Of a DNA stretch of 64,000 nt, positions 42,146-51,115 are shown one piece after another. Within the stretch, counting starts at the first letter, position 1, and the number at the start of each line of letters is the position of its first letter. Under the pieces are notes generated by a model. That model was not told the origin of the DNA, searched no databases, and saw nothing but the letters and a program-made list of their open reading frames with translations. This stretch comes from Pseudoroseicyclus_A sp041714655 (lineage in GTDB: Bacteria; Pseudomonadota; Alphaproteobacteria; Rhodobacterales; Rhodobacteraceae). Where the stretch lies: positions 2,604,001 to 2,668,000 of the forward strand of contig NZ_CP168219.1 in NCBI RefSeq assembly GCF_041714655.1, given 5' to 3'. Made by a program: the position numbers and the translations under genes.

Positions 42146-43822
42146 ATGGCAGATGCGGCCATCCACGGATCGGAGCACCACGACGAGCGGGGGTTCTTCA
42201 CCCGCTGGTTCATGTCCACCAACCACAAGGACATCGGGATCCTCTATCTTGTGGTCTCCGGCGTCGTCGGCTTCATCGCCGTGCTCTTCACCGTCTACAT
42301 GCGGCTCGAGCTGATGCACCCGGGCGTCCAGTTCATGTGCATGGAAGGCATGCGGATCTTCTCCGCCGCCGATCCGGGCACCTGTACGCCGAACGGCCAC
42401 CTGTGGAACGTCATGATCACCTATCACGGCGTCTTGATGATGTTCTTCGTCGTCATCCCGGCGCTCTTCGGCGGCTTCGGCAACTACCTGATGCCGCTGC
42501 AGATCGGCGCGCCGGACATGGCCTTCCCGCGCATGAACAACCTCTCGTTCTGGATGTATGTGGCGGGCGTCTCGCTCGGCATCGCCTCGCTCTTCGCCCC
42601 CGGCGGCGACGGGCAGCTCGGCTCGGGCGTCGGCTGGGTGCTCTACCCGCCGCTCTCCACCAGCGAGCCCGGCATGTCGATGGACCTCGCGATCTTCGCC
42701 GTGCACCTCTCCGGCGCCTCGTCGATCCTCGGCGCCATCAACATGATCACCACCTTCCTCAACATGCGCGCCCCCGGCATGACGCTGCACAAGGTGCCGC
42801 TCTTCGCCTGGTCGATCTTCGTCACCGCCTGGCTGATCCTTCTGGCCCTGCCCGTGCTCGCCGGCGCCATCACCATGCTGCTGACGGACCGCAACTTCGG
42901 CACCACCTTCTTCCAGCCCTCGGGCGGCGGTGACCCGATCCTCTACCAGCACATCCTGTGGTTCTTCGGCCATCCGGAGGTCTACATCATCGTGGTGCCC
43001 GGCTTCGGCATCATCTCCCACGTGATCGCCACCTTCAGCCGCAAGCCGATCTTCGGTTACCTGCCGATGGTCTACGCCATGGTCGCCATCGGCGTGCTCG
43101 GCTTCGTCGTCTGGGCGCACCACATGTACACGGTCGGCATGAGCCTGACGCAGCAGAGCTACTTCATGCTCGCCACCATGGTCATCGCCGTGCCGACGGG
43201 CGTGAAGGTCTTCAGCTGGATCGCCACGATGTGGGGCGGCTCGGTGGAGTTCAAGACGCCGATGCTCTGGGCCTTCGGCTTCCTCTTCCTCTTCACCGTG
43301 GGCGGCGTCACCGGCGTCGTGCTCTCCCAGGCCGGCATCGACCGCGCCTATCACGACACCTACTACGTCGTCGCACACTTCCACTACGTGATGAGCCTCG
43401 GCGCCGTCTTCGCCATCTTCGCGGGCATGTATTTCTACTTTCCGAAGTTCACCGGCAAGATGTACCCCGAATGGGCCGGCAAGCTGCACTTCTGGGCCAT
43501 GTTCATCGGCGCGAACCTGACCTTCTTCCCGCAGCACTTCCTCGGCCGTCAGGGCATGCCGCGCCGCTACATCGACTATCCCGAGGCCTTCGCCTTCTGG
43601 AACCAGATCTCGTCGATCGGCGCCTTCATCGCCTTCGCCTCCTTCGTGTTCTTCATCGTGGTGACCTTCTGGGTGCTCTTCGCCGGCAAGCGCATCACCG
43701 TGAACAACCCCTGGAACGAATGGGCCGACACGCTGGAATGGACCCTGCCCTGCCCGCCGCCGGAGCATACGTTCGAGACGCTCCCCAAGCAGTCGGACTG
43801 GGACAAGAGCCACGCGCATTAA
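42146..43822 (+). CDS. ctaD: Cytochrome c oxidase subunit I (aa3 type)
   Basis: A 558-residue, 12-helix haem-copper oxidase subunit carrying haem a, haem a3 and CuB. Ligand motifs are present: TYHGVLMMFF (haem a), WFFGHPEVYI (CuB His with cross-linked Tyr and the D-channel Glu), the HH pair in VWAHHMYTVG and VAHFHYVMSLG (haem a3/a). The D-pathway GGFGNYLMPL is intact. Stand-alone ctaD, away from ctaCBGE, is typical of Rhodobacter and relatives. A strong hairpin follows the stop. Confidence 0.97.
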   Translation: MADAAIHGSEHHDERGFFTRWFMSTNHKDIGILYLVVSGVVGFIAVLFTVYMRLELMHPGVQFMCMEGMRIFSAADPGTCTPNGHLWNVMITYHGVLMMFFVVIPALFGGFGNYLMPLQIGAPDMAFPRMNNLSFWMYVAGVSLGIASLFAPGGDGQLGSGVGWVLYPPLSTSEPGMSMDLAIFAVHLSGASSILGAINMITTFLNMRAPGMTLHKVPLFAWSIFVTAWLILLALPVLAGAITMLLTDRNFGTTFFQPSGGGDPILYQHILWFFGHPEVYIIVVPGFGIISHVIATFSRKPIFGYLPMVYAMVAIGVLGFVVWAHHMYTVGMSLTQQSYFMLATMVIAVPTGVKVFSWIATMWGGSVEFKTPMLWAFGFLFLFTVGGVTGVVLSQAGIDRAYHDTYYVVAHFHYVMSLGAVFAIFAGMYFYFPKFTGKMYPEWAGKLHFWAMFIGANLTFFPQHFLGRQGMPRRYIDYPEAFAFWNQISSIGAFIAFASFVFFIVVTFWVLFAGKRITVNNPWNEWADTLEWTLPCPPPEHTFETLPKQSDWDKSHAH

Positions 43823-44413
43823 GTGCCCTACGCCTGGGTAAGGGATTTCGAGGCGGCCCCGGATGCATCATCCGGGGCCGTTTCGCATCAAAGCCACGCG
43901 CAGGGCGACCCGCCCTGCTGCGAGCTCACGCTCTGGCCGAACAATTCGCTCGCCCCCTCCGGCTTCGTCACCTTCATCGTCGCGACCACCGCGCTGATGA
44001 CGCTGCCGCTGATGGCGCTGCTCGGCACGCCGGTGCTCTGGGTGCTGCTGGCCTTCCTGCTCGCGGCCCTCGCCGGCATCTGGTGGGCGCTGCGCGCGAA
44101 TGCCGCCACGCGCGAGCGGCTGAGCGAGCATCTGCGGATCTGGGAGGACAAGCTGCACCTCACCCGGCGCGACCCGTCGGGCGTCGAGCTGAGCTTCGAG
44201 GCGAATCCCTACTGGGTCGAGGTCAAGCTCCACAAGGCGGGCGGCCCGAGCGAGGATTACCTGACGCTGAAGGGGGCCGGCCGTGTGGTGGAGCTCGGCG
44301 CCTTCCTCGCGCCGGAGGAGCGGCGGCAGCTCGCGGGGGATCTGGAGCTGCGGCTCGCACGCGTGCGCCACGGGGCGCGGCCGGCGGGGCGTCAGCCGCC
44401 GCCGGAAGGGTGA
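43823..44413 (+). CDS. DUF2244 domain-containing membrane protein
   Basis: A 196-residue integral membrane protein with two hydrophobic segments (about 46-68 and 71-90) after the DUF2244 opening ELTLWPNNSLAPSGFVTFI. EANPYWVEVKLHKAGG and VVELGAFLAPEER near the end fit the family. No ATG, GTG or TTG occurs after the GTG at 43823 until within the domain, so that GTG, directly after the ctaD stop, appears to be the start. A 12-bp GC hairpin then lies within its first 20 codons. A role in cytochrome oxidase biogenesis is suggested only by location. Confidence 0.8.
   Translation: MPYAWVRDFEAAPDASSGAVSHQSHAQGDPPCCELTLWPNNSLAPSGFVTFIVATTALMTLPLMALLGTPVLWVLLAFLLAALAGIWWALRANAATRERLSEHLRIWEDKLHLTRRDPSGVELSFEANPYWVEVKLHKAGGPSEDYLTLKGAGRVVELGAFLAPEERRQLAGDLELRLARVRHGARPAGRQPPPEG
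43854..43880 (+). terminator. ctaD terminator hairpin inside the start of the DUF2244 gene
   Basis: CGGCCCCGGATG (43854-43865) pairs perfectly with CATCCGGGGCCG (43869-43880) around CAT, followed by TTT. The position 32 nt after the ctaD stop is normal for a terminator, but it falls inside the next reading frame, so it may act as an attenuator or a translation-dependent switch. Confidence 0.75.
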
Positions 44414-44417
44414 GGGC

Positions 44418-44876
44418 TCAGCCGAGCCGCGCCTTCACCATGGCACCGACCTTGCCGAAATCCATGCGGCCGGCATAGCGGCCCTTCAGCTCGGCCATGA
44501 CCTTGCCCATGTCGCGGATGCTGTCGGCGCCGACCTCGGCGATCGCGGCATCCACGGCGTCTTCCGTCTCGGCCTCGCCGAGCGGCTTCGGCAGGAACTC
44601 CTCGATCACCTTGACCTCGGCCTCTTCCTTGCCGGCCAGCTCGACACGGCCGGCCTCGGCATAGGCCCGGGCGCTCTCGTGGCGCTGCTTGACCATCTTG
44701 CCGAGGATGCTGGTCACTTCGGCATCGGAGACACCGCCGTCCTCGCCCTCGCCGCGGGCCGCGATGTCGCGGTCCTTGATCGCGGCGTTGATGAGGCGGA
44801 GCGTCGAGAGGCGATCCGCCTCCTTCGCCCGCATGGCATCCTTGAGCGCCACATTGATGCGGCTGCGCAAATCCAT
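44418..44876 (-). CDS. GatB/YqeY domain-containing protein
   Basis: A 152-residue YqeY-family protein related to the tRNA-binding tail domain of GatB. It reads MDLRSRINVALKDAMRAKEA at the N-terminus, with KVIEEFLPKPL and AELKGRYAGRMDFGKV towards the C-terminus. The start at 44876 matches the family; the frame remains open upstream without meaning. It diverges from carA, a common neighbourhood in alphaproteobacteria. The function is not established. Confidence 0.9.
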   Translation of the reverse strand: MDLRSRINVALKDAMRAKEADRLSTLRLINAAIKDRDIAARGEGEDGGVSDAEVTSILGKMVKQRHESARAYAEAGRVELAGKEEAEVKVIEEFLPKPLGEAETEDAVDAAIAEVGADSIRDMGKVMAELKGRYAGRMDFGKVGAMVKARLG

Positions 44877-45104
44877 ATGGTTCGGTTCCCTCTGGGCCCC
44901 CTGCGGGGCGACAAGAGGCCCTTGTAACGATTTAGCAGCACGCCCACAACCGTGCCGCTCCGTCACGTCAACTTGCGCACCGCCCGGGTCAGCCCCCGTG
45001 CGCCCCCGTGCGGCCCCGCCCCGGCCCCCGCCAGCTTGACGCCCCCCGGGCCCGCTTCTAGATAGCCCGGAACACCCGACATGCCGCCGCCAAGGAGCGC
45101 CCCG

Positions 45105-46280
45105 ATGCAAAACGCCGCCCCGGCCAGACCGACCGCCTGCCTGGCTCTCGCCGACGGGACGATCTTCTACGGCCGCGGCTTCGGGGCGACGGGCAAGGCG
45201 GTGGCGGAGCTGTGCTTCAACACGGCCATGACCGGCTATCAGGAGATCATGACCGATCCCTCCTACGCCGGGCAGATCGTCACCTTCACCTTCCCCCATG
45301 TCGGCAATGTCGGCACCAATCCCGACGATGACGAAACGGCGGAGCCGGCCGCCGCCGGGCTGGTGGTGAAGTGGGACCCGACCGAACCCTCCAACTGGCG
45401 CGCCGCGCAGGATCTGGAGGGCTGGCTCGCCTCCCGCGGCCGCATCGGCATCGGCGGCGTCGACACCCGCCGTCTGACCCGGGCGATCCGCCAGCAGGGC
45501 TCGCCCCATGCCGCATTGGCCCATGACCCGGAGGGGAATTTCGACATCGCCGCCCTGGTGGCGGAGGCGCGGGGCTTCCCCGGCCTCGTCGGGCTCGACC
45601 TCGCGAAGGAGGTCTCCACCCGCCAGAGCTACCGCTGGGACGAGATGCGCTGGGCCTGGCCCGCCGGCTACGCGCGGCTCGAGGCGCCCAAGCACCGCGT
45701 CGTCGCCATCGACTACGGCGCCAAGCGCAACATCCTGCGCTCGCTCGCCTCGGCCGGCTGCGACGTGACCGTGCTGCCGGCGACCGCCACGGCGGAGGAT
45801 GTGCTGGCCCACGAGCCCGACGGCGTGTTCCTGTCGAACGGCCCGGGCGATCCGGCGGCGACCGGCGTCTATGCCGTGCCCGCGATCCGCGACCTGGTGG
45901 AGAAGACCGAGCTGCCGCTCTTCGGCATCTGCCTCGGCCACCAGATGCTGGCCCTCGCGCTCGGCGCCCGCACGGTCAAGATGAACCACGGTCACCACGG
46001 CGCCAACCATCCGGTGAAAGACATGGAGACGGGCAAGGTCGAGATAACCTCGATGAACCACGGCTTCACCGTCGACAGCCAGACCCTGCCCGTCGGCGTG
46101 AAGGAGACGCATGTGAGCCTCTTCGACGGCTCCAACTGCGGCATCCGCATCGAGGGGCGCCCGGTCTATTCCGTGCAGTACCACCCCGAGGCCTCCCCCG
46201 GCCCGATGGACAGCTACTACCTCTTCGAACGCTTCGCCGCCGCCATGGCCGAGCGGAAGGGCGCCGCCGTCGCCGGCTGA
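45105..46280 (+). CDS. carA: Carbamoyl-phosphate synthase small subunit
   Basis: A 391-residue glutaminase subunit feeding ammonia to CarB for arginine and pyrimidine synthesis. The N-terminal CPSase_sm domain (FNTAMTGYQEIMTDPSYAGQ) and the class I glutamine amidotransferase domain are present, with catalytic Cys in LFGICLGHQML and His/Glu in VQYHPEASPGP. ATG at 45105 follows AAGGAG by 7 nt, better than the ATG at 45081. carB is not in the window. Confidence 0.96.
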   Translation: MQNAAPARPTACLALADGTIFYGRGFGATGKAVAELCFNTAMTGYQEIMTDPSYAGQIVTFTFPHVGNVGTNPDDDETAEPAAAGLVVKWDPTEPSNWRAAQDLEGWLASRGRIGIGGVDTRRLTRAIRQQGSPHAALAHDPEGNFDIAALVAEARGFPGLVGLDLAKEVSTRQSYRWDEMRWAWPAGYARLEAPKHRVVAIDYGAKRNILRSLASAGCDVTVLPATATAEDVLAHEPDGVFLSNGPGDPAATGVYAVPAIRDLVEKTELPLFGICLGHQMLALALGARTVKMNHGHHGANHPVKDMETGKVEITSMNHGFTVDSQTLPVGVKETHVSLFDGSNCGIRIEGRPVYSVQYHPEASPGPMDSYYLFERFAAAMAERKGAAVAG

Positions 46281-46300
46281 GCCGGCGGGAATTGGTTAAT

Positions 46301-46315
46301 TTAACAATGCGTTAA
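46301..46315. promoter_or_regulatory. Candidate CtrA-binding box
   Basis: TTAA-N7-TTAA (TTAACAATGCGTTAA) matches the CtrA consensus of alphaproteobacteria, in an AT-rich island 41 nt upstream of the glycosyltransferase start. In this GC-rich window a chance match is unlikely. CtrA controls motility, envelope and gene-transfer-agent genes in Rhodobacterales. Binding itself is inferred. Confidence 0.65.
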
Positions 46316-46355
46316 GCATGCGGCGCCTAGGCTGGGTCACAGCCTGGGGAGGCCC

Positions 46356-48119
46356 ATGCAACCCGAATCGACCCTTCTCTGGCGTGTCGAGCGCCCGGAG
46401 GTCCGCCCGCCCGCGCCCGAACGGCCCGACCCGCGCGGGCCCTGGCGGGTCGACCCCGTCGCCCAGCCTGCCGATCCCGCGCTGATTGCCCGGCTCGGCG
46501 GAGAGACCTGCATCGCCGACCAGGTTCTGCCATGGCGGCGCTGCGGCGGGGCGGTGCTGCTGCTCGCTGCCGAGGCCGGGGCGATCCGCCACCGGCTTCC
46601 GGCCTATGAGGCGGTGCTCGGCCCCGTGCGTCTGGCGGTGGCGGCGCCGGACAGGCTGCGGGCCGCACTGATGCGCGATGCGGGCAGCGGCGTCGCGGCG
46701 CGGGCGGAGATGCAGCTGCCGGAGGACCTGTCCTGCCGCGGGCTCGGCCGCCGCTCGGCGGAGGATCAGGCCCGGCTGGTGGCGCTCTGGCTTCTGCTGC
46801 CTCTTGCCGCGCTCCTCGCCGCGCCGCTCGCCGTCACGCTGGGGCTCTGCCTCTTCGCCAGCCTCGTCGGGCTCGCCTTCACCGGCCTCCGCCTCGCGGC
46901 GCTGATCCTCGGGCGGGCCGTCACGGCGCCCGCCGCCCAGGCTGGTGCGCTCCCCGAGCTCCTGCCCCGCATCTCGCTTTTCGTGCCGCTTTTCCGTGAG
47001 CGCGAGATCGCCTCCGCCCTCCTCCGCCGCCTCGGCGCGCTCGACTATCCGACCGACCGGCTGGACCTTTGCCTGATCCTCGAGGCGGACGACCCGCAGA
47101 CCGAAGCCGCCATCGCCCGCGCCACCCTGCCCCCCCATGCCCGCGTCATACGCGTGCCGGAGGGGGGCCTGCGGACCAAGCCCCGGGCGATGAACTACGC
47201 GCTAACGCTGGCGCGCGGCCGCATCGTCGGCATCTACGACGCCGAGGATGCGCCGGCCCCCGACCAGCTCCGCCGCGTCGCCGCCCGCTTCGCCACCGCG
47301 CCGCCCCGGGTCGCCTGCCTGCAGGGCGCGCTCGATTTCTACAATCCGGGCGCCAACTGGGTCACCCGCTGCTTCACGCTCGAATATGCCGCCTGGTTCC
47401 GCGTCGTCCTGCCCGGGCTCGCGGCCATGGGCCTGCCCGTCCCCCTGGGCGGCACGACGCTGTTCCTGCGGCGCGACATCCTCGCCCGGCTCGGCGGCTG
47501 GGATGCGCATAACGTCACCGAGGACGCCGACCTCGGCCTGCGGCTCCACCGCGCCGGCTACCGCACCGAGCTGATCGATACCGTGACGAAGGAAGAGGCG
47601 ACAGGCCTGCCCCGCCCCTGGATCAGGCAGCGCTCGCGCTGGCTGAAGGGCTATGCGATGACCTGGGCCGCCCATATGCGCGCGCCGGCGGCGCTCTGGC
47701 GCGACGTCGGCACGGCCGGCTTCTGGGCGGTGCAGCTCATCTTCCTAGGCACGCTGCTGCAATTCCTGCTGGCGCCGCTGGTGTGGAGCTACTGGCTTCT
47801 CGCCCTCGGCCTGCCGCATCCGCTGGCGGCCCTGCCGGGCTGGGCACTGGTGACGCTACTGGCGACGCAAGGCGCGGCGCTGGTGGTGAGCCTTCTCACC
47901 TTCGCCATCGCCGCCGCCCGCTCGGGCCGGCCCTGGCTCGCGTTCGCCTATCCGCTCCTCTGGATCTACTTCCCCATGGCCACGCTGGCGCTGCTCAAGG
48001 CGCTCTACGAGATCGTCGTGACGCCCTTCTACTGGGACAAGACCGCCCATGGCGTGATGGCGGAGGAGCCGCCCCCGCCTAGGGCCGCGCCGCCTCCACA
48101 TCCCGCGCGTCGAGCTTGA
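46356..48119 (+). CDS. Family 2 glycosyltransferase, processive type, with MshEN-like N-terminus
   Basis: A 587-residue membrane glycosyltransferase. Residues 30-145 resemble the MshEN/type II secretion E N-terminal domain, a possible c-di-GMP-binding module. Two hydrophobic segments follow, then a GT-A domain with LILEADDPQ, DAED (295-298), TEDADLGLRL (388-397) and QRSRW (about 421-425), the D,D,D,QxxRW pattern of processive transferases. Three or four C-terminal hydrophobic segments follow. It probably makes an exopolysaccharide or envelope glycan. A CtrA-like box precedes it, and its 3' end overlaps a convergent GntR gene by 41 nt. Confidence 0.85.
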   Translation: MQPESTLLWRVERPEVRPPAPERPDPRGPWRVDPVAQPADPALIARLGGETCIADQVLPWRRCGGAVLLLAAEAGAIRHRLPAYEAVLGPVRLAVAAPDRLRAALMRDAGSGVAARAEMQLPEDLSCRGLGRRSAEDQARLVALWLLLPLAALLAAPLAVTLGLCLFASLVGLAFTGLRLAALILGRAVTAPAAQAGALPELLPRISLFVPLFREREIASALLRRLGALDYPTDRLDLCLILEADDPQTEAAIARATLPPHARVIRVPEGGLRTKPRAMNYALTLARGRIVGIYDAEDAPAPDQLRRVAARFATAPPRVACLQGALDFYNPGANWVTRCFTLEYAAWFRVVLPGLAAMGLPVPLGGTTLFLRRDILARLGGWDAHNVTEDADLGLRLHRAGYRTELIDTVTKEEATGLPRPWIRQRSRWLKGYAMTWAAHMRAPAALWRDVGTAGFWAVQLIFLGTLLQFLLAPLVWSYWLLALGLPHPLAALPGWALVTLLATQGAALVVSLLTFAIAAARSGRPWLAFAYPLLWIYFPMATLALLKALYEIVVTPFYWDKTAHGVMAEEPPPPRAAPPPHPARRA

Positions 48120-48735
48120 GCCGGGTAATGAAGGCGCGCGAGATATGCTCGCGGAGCGCCTTGCAGGCGCCGTCGCCATCGCCCGCCTCGATGGCGGTCA
48201 CGATGGTCTCGTGTTCGTCCAGCGTCCGCGCGCCCCGGCCCTCGGCGGCGATGGAGGTGCTGGCGAGGAGCGCCATCGAGCGGTGCACGAGGTCGAGCTG
48301 CCGCACGAGGAAGCGGTTGTGCGACGCCAGGTGGATCTGCTTGTGAAACCGCCGGTTGGCCCGCGCCATGGCGTCGGGGTCGCCCACCAGCGCCCGGTCG
48401 GCCTCCAGCATGTCGCGCAAAACGCGGATCTCCTCCGGCGTGGCATTGCGCGCCGCGAGCCGCGCGGCCAGCCCCTCGAGCTCGCCGCGCACGACGTAGA
48501 GCTCGGCGAGCTGGTTGTGATCGAGGCTCGCCACGATCATCGAGCGCCCGTCCCGCGTGAGGATCGCCTGGGTCTCCAGCCGCTGCAGCGCCTCGCGGAT
48601 CGGCGTGCGGCTGACGCCGAAGCGCTCCGCCAGCTCGCTCTCCACCAGCCGGTCGCCCGGGCGGTACTGGCCGGCGTCGATGGCGTCGAGGATCAGCCGA
48701 TAGGCATCTTTCTGGGGGGTCTTCTGGGTGGACAT
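48079..48735 (-). CDS. GntR family transcriptional regulator (FCD/FadR subgroup)
   Basis: A 218-residue regulator with a GntR winged helix (about 9-75; VESELAERFGVSRTPIREAL) and a C-terminal all-helical FCD domain with metal/ligand histidines (FHKQIHLASHN, LDEHETIVTAI, LREHISRAF). The FCD type usually binds organic or sugar acids. Its 3' end overlaps the convergent glycosyltransferase gene. No obvious target gene is adjacent, except possibly the divergent HAD gene. Confidence 0.92.
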   Translation of the reverse strand: MSTQKTPQKDAYRLILDAIDAGQYRPGDRLVESELAERFGVSRTPIREALQRLETQAILTRDGRSMIVASLDHNQLAELYVVRGELEGLAARLAARNATPEEIRVLRDMLEADRALVGDPDAMARANRRFHKQIHLASHNRFLVRQLDLVHRSMALLASTSIAAEGRGARTLDEHETIVTAIEAGDGDGACKALREHISRAFITRLKLDARDVEAARP

Positions 48736-48829
48736 GGGCGCTCCCGAGGGGTGGCGGCGAGCCTAGGCCCCCCACACCGGCCGATCAAGCGGCCTTGCGC
48801 CGGCCGCCCCGGCGCGGCAGGGGAGGGGC

Positions 48830-49468
48830 ATGTCCGGCTTCGATCATGTCCGCGTCTGGGTCTTCGACCTCGACAACACGCTCTACCCGCCCGCCGTCCG
48901 CCTCTTCGACCAGATCGAGGCGCGGATGCGCGCCTGGGTCGCGCGTGAGCTGGGCGTGAGCGAGGCGGAGGCCGACGCGCTCCGCTCCGCCTACTGGCGC
49001 GACCACGGCACGACGCTCGCGGGGCTGATGGCGATGCACGACATCGCGCCGGGGCCCTTCCTCGCCGATGTGCACGACATCGACTTCTCCGTCCTGCCGG
49101 AGGATCCGGCGCTGGCCGACGCCCTCGCCGCCCTGCCCGGCCGGCGGATCGTCTACACGAACGGCGACCGGCCCTATGCCGAGAAGGTGCTGGCGGCGCG
49201 GGGGCTCACCGGGCTCTTCGACGCGGTCTACGGCATCGAACATGCCGGCTACCGCGCCAAACCGGCGCAGGCGGCCTTCGAGGCGGTCTTCGCCCTCGAC
49301 GGCCTCGCGCCCGCGGAGGGCGCCATGTTCGAGGACGACCCGCGCAACCTCGCCGTGCCCCATGCGCTGGGGATGCGAACGGTGCATGTGGCCCCCGAGC
49401 CCCTGCCGCAGGACCATATCCACCACCACACCGACGACCTCGCGGCCTTCCTCTCCCGGCTCGTCTGA
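48830..49468 (+). CDS. HAD family pyrimidine 5'-nucleotidase
   Basis: A 212-residue haloacid-dehalogenase hydrolase of the SDT1/PHM8-like pyrimidine 5'-nucleotidase group. Motif I is VFDLDNTLYP (11-20), motif II YTNGDRPYAEKVL, motif III includes AKPAQAAFEAVF, and motif IV is MFEDDPRNLAVP. It is expected to dephosphorylate nucleoside monophosphates. It diverges from the GntR gene across 94 nt. Confidence 0.9.
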   Translation: MSGFDHVRVWVFDLDNTLYPPAVRLFDQIEARMRAWVARELGVSEAEADALRSAYWRDHGTTLAGLMAMHDIAPGPFLADVHDIDFSVLPEDPALADALAALPGRRIVYTNGDRPYAEKVLAARGLTGLFDAVYGIEHAGYRAKPAQAAFEAVFALDGLAPAEGAMFEDDPRNLAVPHALGMRTVHVAPEPLPQDHIHHHTDDLAAFLSRLV

Positions 49469-49476
49469 GCGCGGGC

Positions 49477-49788
49477 CTAAGGCTTCGGGCAGGCCGCCTC
49501 GGCGCGGGGCCCGAAGACCGCCTCCGGCGTGCCGCCCGGCGGGAAGGCGGCATAGGCGGCCCGCGCCCGGCTCATGTCGACGGACCCGGCCGAGGCCTGA
49601 TCGATGAAGGTGCAGCGGATCGGCGTGCCGTCCGGCAGCGTCGAGGCATAGGCCACCCCGAAACCGGGGCGAGAGATCATGGCCCCCGCGATCACCGCCT
49701 GGGTCTCGGTGATCTCCAGCGGCGTGAGCGAGCCGGGGCCCGTCGTGCAGGCGGCGAGGCAAAGCGGCAGGGCAAGAAGGCGTTTCAT
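49477..49788 (-). CDS. Small putative lipoprotein
   Basis: A 103-residue exported protein. The signal peptide ends in a lipobox, LCLAAC with Cys14, indicating lipid anchoring. The mature part (GVAYASTLPDGTPIRCTFIDQ, MSRARAAYAAFPPG) has no family I recognise. ATG at 49788 has GGAGA about 8 nt upstream. It is convergent with the nucleotidase and diverges from the UbiH-like gene. Confidence 0.75.
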   Translation of the reverse strand: MKRLLALPLCLAACTTGPGSLTPLEITETQAVIAGAMISRPGFGVAYASTLPDGTPIRCTFIDQASAGSVDMSRARAAYAAFPPGGTPEAVFGPRAEAACPKP

Positions 49789-49904
49789 GGCAATCTCCAT
49801 ACGAAATGACCCGGCCATGCGACCCCGGACCCTGCCGTTGGGTCAAGACCTCCGGGCCGGGCCCGCCCCCTCGCGCCCGCCCGCGCCCGGGCGTAGAAGG
49901 GCGC

Positions 49905-51077
49905 ATGGACAGCGACCTCCTCATCGCCGGCGGCGGCATCGCCGGGCTCACGTCCGCGGCCACCTTCGGCGCGGCGGGCTATTCCGTCACCCTCGTCGAC
50001 CCCGCCCCGGCCGACGCCCCGATCGATCACCGCTCGACCGCTTTCCTGCAGCCGGCCCGGGCGCTTCTGGAGGAGGCGGGCATCTGGGCCCATCTCGCGC
50101 CCCATGCGACACCGCTGCGCATCATGCGCCTGGTGGATGCCGGCGGCCCCACGCCCGAGCCGCGCGTCGTCGCCGATTTCGACAGCCGCGAGGCGGGCGA
50201 CGGCACCGAGCCCTTCGGCTGGAACATCCCCAATGCCCTCATCCGCGAGGCGCTGACGGCGCGGCTCGCCGAGCTGCCCGTGACGCTCCGCCAGGGCACC
50301 GGTTTCGCCGGCGTCACCCCGCGCGACGCCGAGGCGCTCGTGCGGCTGACGGATGGCAGCCGCCTCGCCACGCGGCTCCTCGTCGGCGCCGACGGGCGCG
50401 GCTCCGCCGTGCGCCAGGCCTATGGCATCGGGGTGGAGACCTTTCGCTACGGCCAGAAGGCGCTGGTCTTCACGGTCACGCACGAGCGCCCGCATGAGGA
50501 GGTCTCGACCGAGGTCCACCGGACGGGAGGCCCCTTCACGCTGGTCCCCCTGCCCGATATCGCGGGCCGCCCCGCCTCCGCCGTCGTCTGGATGGAGCGG
50601 GGGGAGGAGGTCCTCCGCCTCGCCGCCCTGCCGGAGGAGGCTTTCGCCGCCGCCGCCACCGAGCGCTCCGCCGGTGTGCTCGGGCCGCTCACGCTCGCCT
50701 CCCCCCGGCAGGCCTGGCCGATCATCGCCCAGCGCGCCACGGCGCTGACGGAGAAGCGCATGGCGCTGATCGCCGAGGCCGCCCATGTCGTGCCGCCGAT
50801 CGGCGCGCAGGGGCTCAACATGTCGCTGGCCGACCTCCGCGCCCTCCTCGATCTGGCAACCCCCGAAAGCCTCGGCACGCCGCAGATGCTGGCCGCCTAT
50901 GCCCACCGCCGCGCCCCCGACATCCGCACCCGCATCGCCGGCATCGACGCGCTCAACCGCGCCGCCATCGCCGGCCTGCCGCCCCTGCGCGATCTCCGCG
51001 CCGCCGCCTTGCAGGTGCTCCACGGGGCGGCGCCGGTCCGCCACGGCCTCATGCGGCTCGGCCTCGGCGCCTCCTGA
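49905..51077 (+). CDS. UbiH/UbiF family FAD-dependent hydroxylase
   Basis: A 390-residue flavoprotein monooxygenase of the UbiH/VisC group. The FAD-binding dinucleotide fold LLIAGGGIAGLTSAA is near the N-terminus, the GADGRGSAVRQ DG motif in the middle, and LIAEAAHVVPPIGAQGLNMS replaces the usual GDAAH motif with EAAH. It probably hydroxylates the ring of ubiquinone precursors; which position cannot be decided from sequence alone. ATG at 49905 gives the expected short N-terminus. Confidence 0.9.
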   Translation: MDSDLLIAGGGIAGLTSAATFGAAGYSVTLVDPAPADAPIDHRSTAFLQPARALLEEAGIWAHLAPHATPLRIMRLVDAGGPTPEPRVVADFDSREAGDGTEPFGWNIPNALIREALTARLAELPVTLRQGTGFAGVTPRDAEALVRLTDGSRLATRLLVGADGRGSAVRQAYGIGVETFRYGQKALVFTVTHERPHEEVSTEVHRTGGPFTLVPLPDIAGRPASAVVWMERGEEVLRLAALPEEAFAAAATERSAGVLGPLTLASPRQAWPIIAQRATALTEKRMALIAEAAHVVPPIGAQGLNMSLADLRALLDLATPESLGTPQMLAAYAHRRAPDIRTRIAGIDALNRAAIAGLPPLRDLRAAALQVLHGAAPVRHGLMRLGLGAS

Positions 51078-51115
51078 CCGCCTCCTTCATCTGGCCAAAA
51101 ATACCTCGGAGGTGT

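Noticed and set aside
41957..43819. 620-codon minus-strand frame opposite ctaD
   Set aside because: His/Glu/Asp-rich antisense artefact; ctaD motifs are unambiguous.
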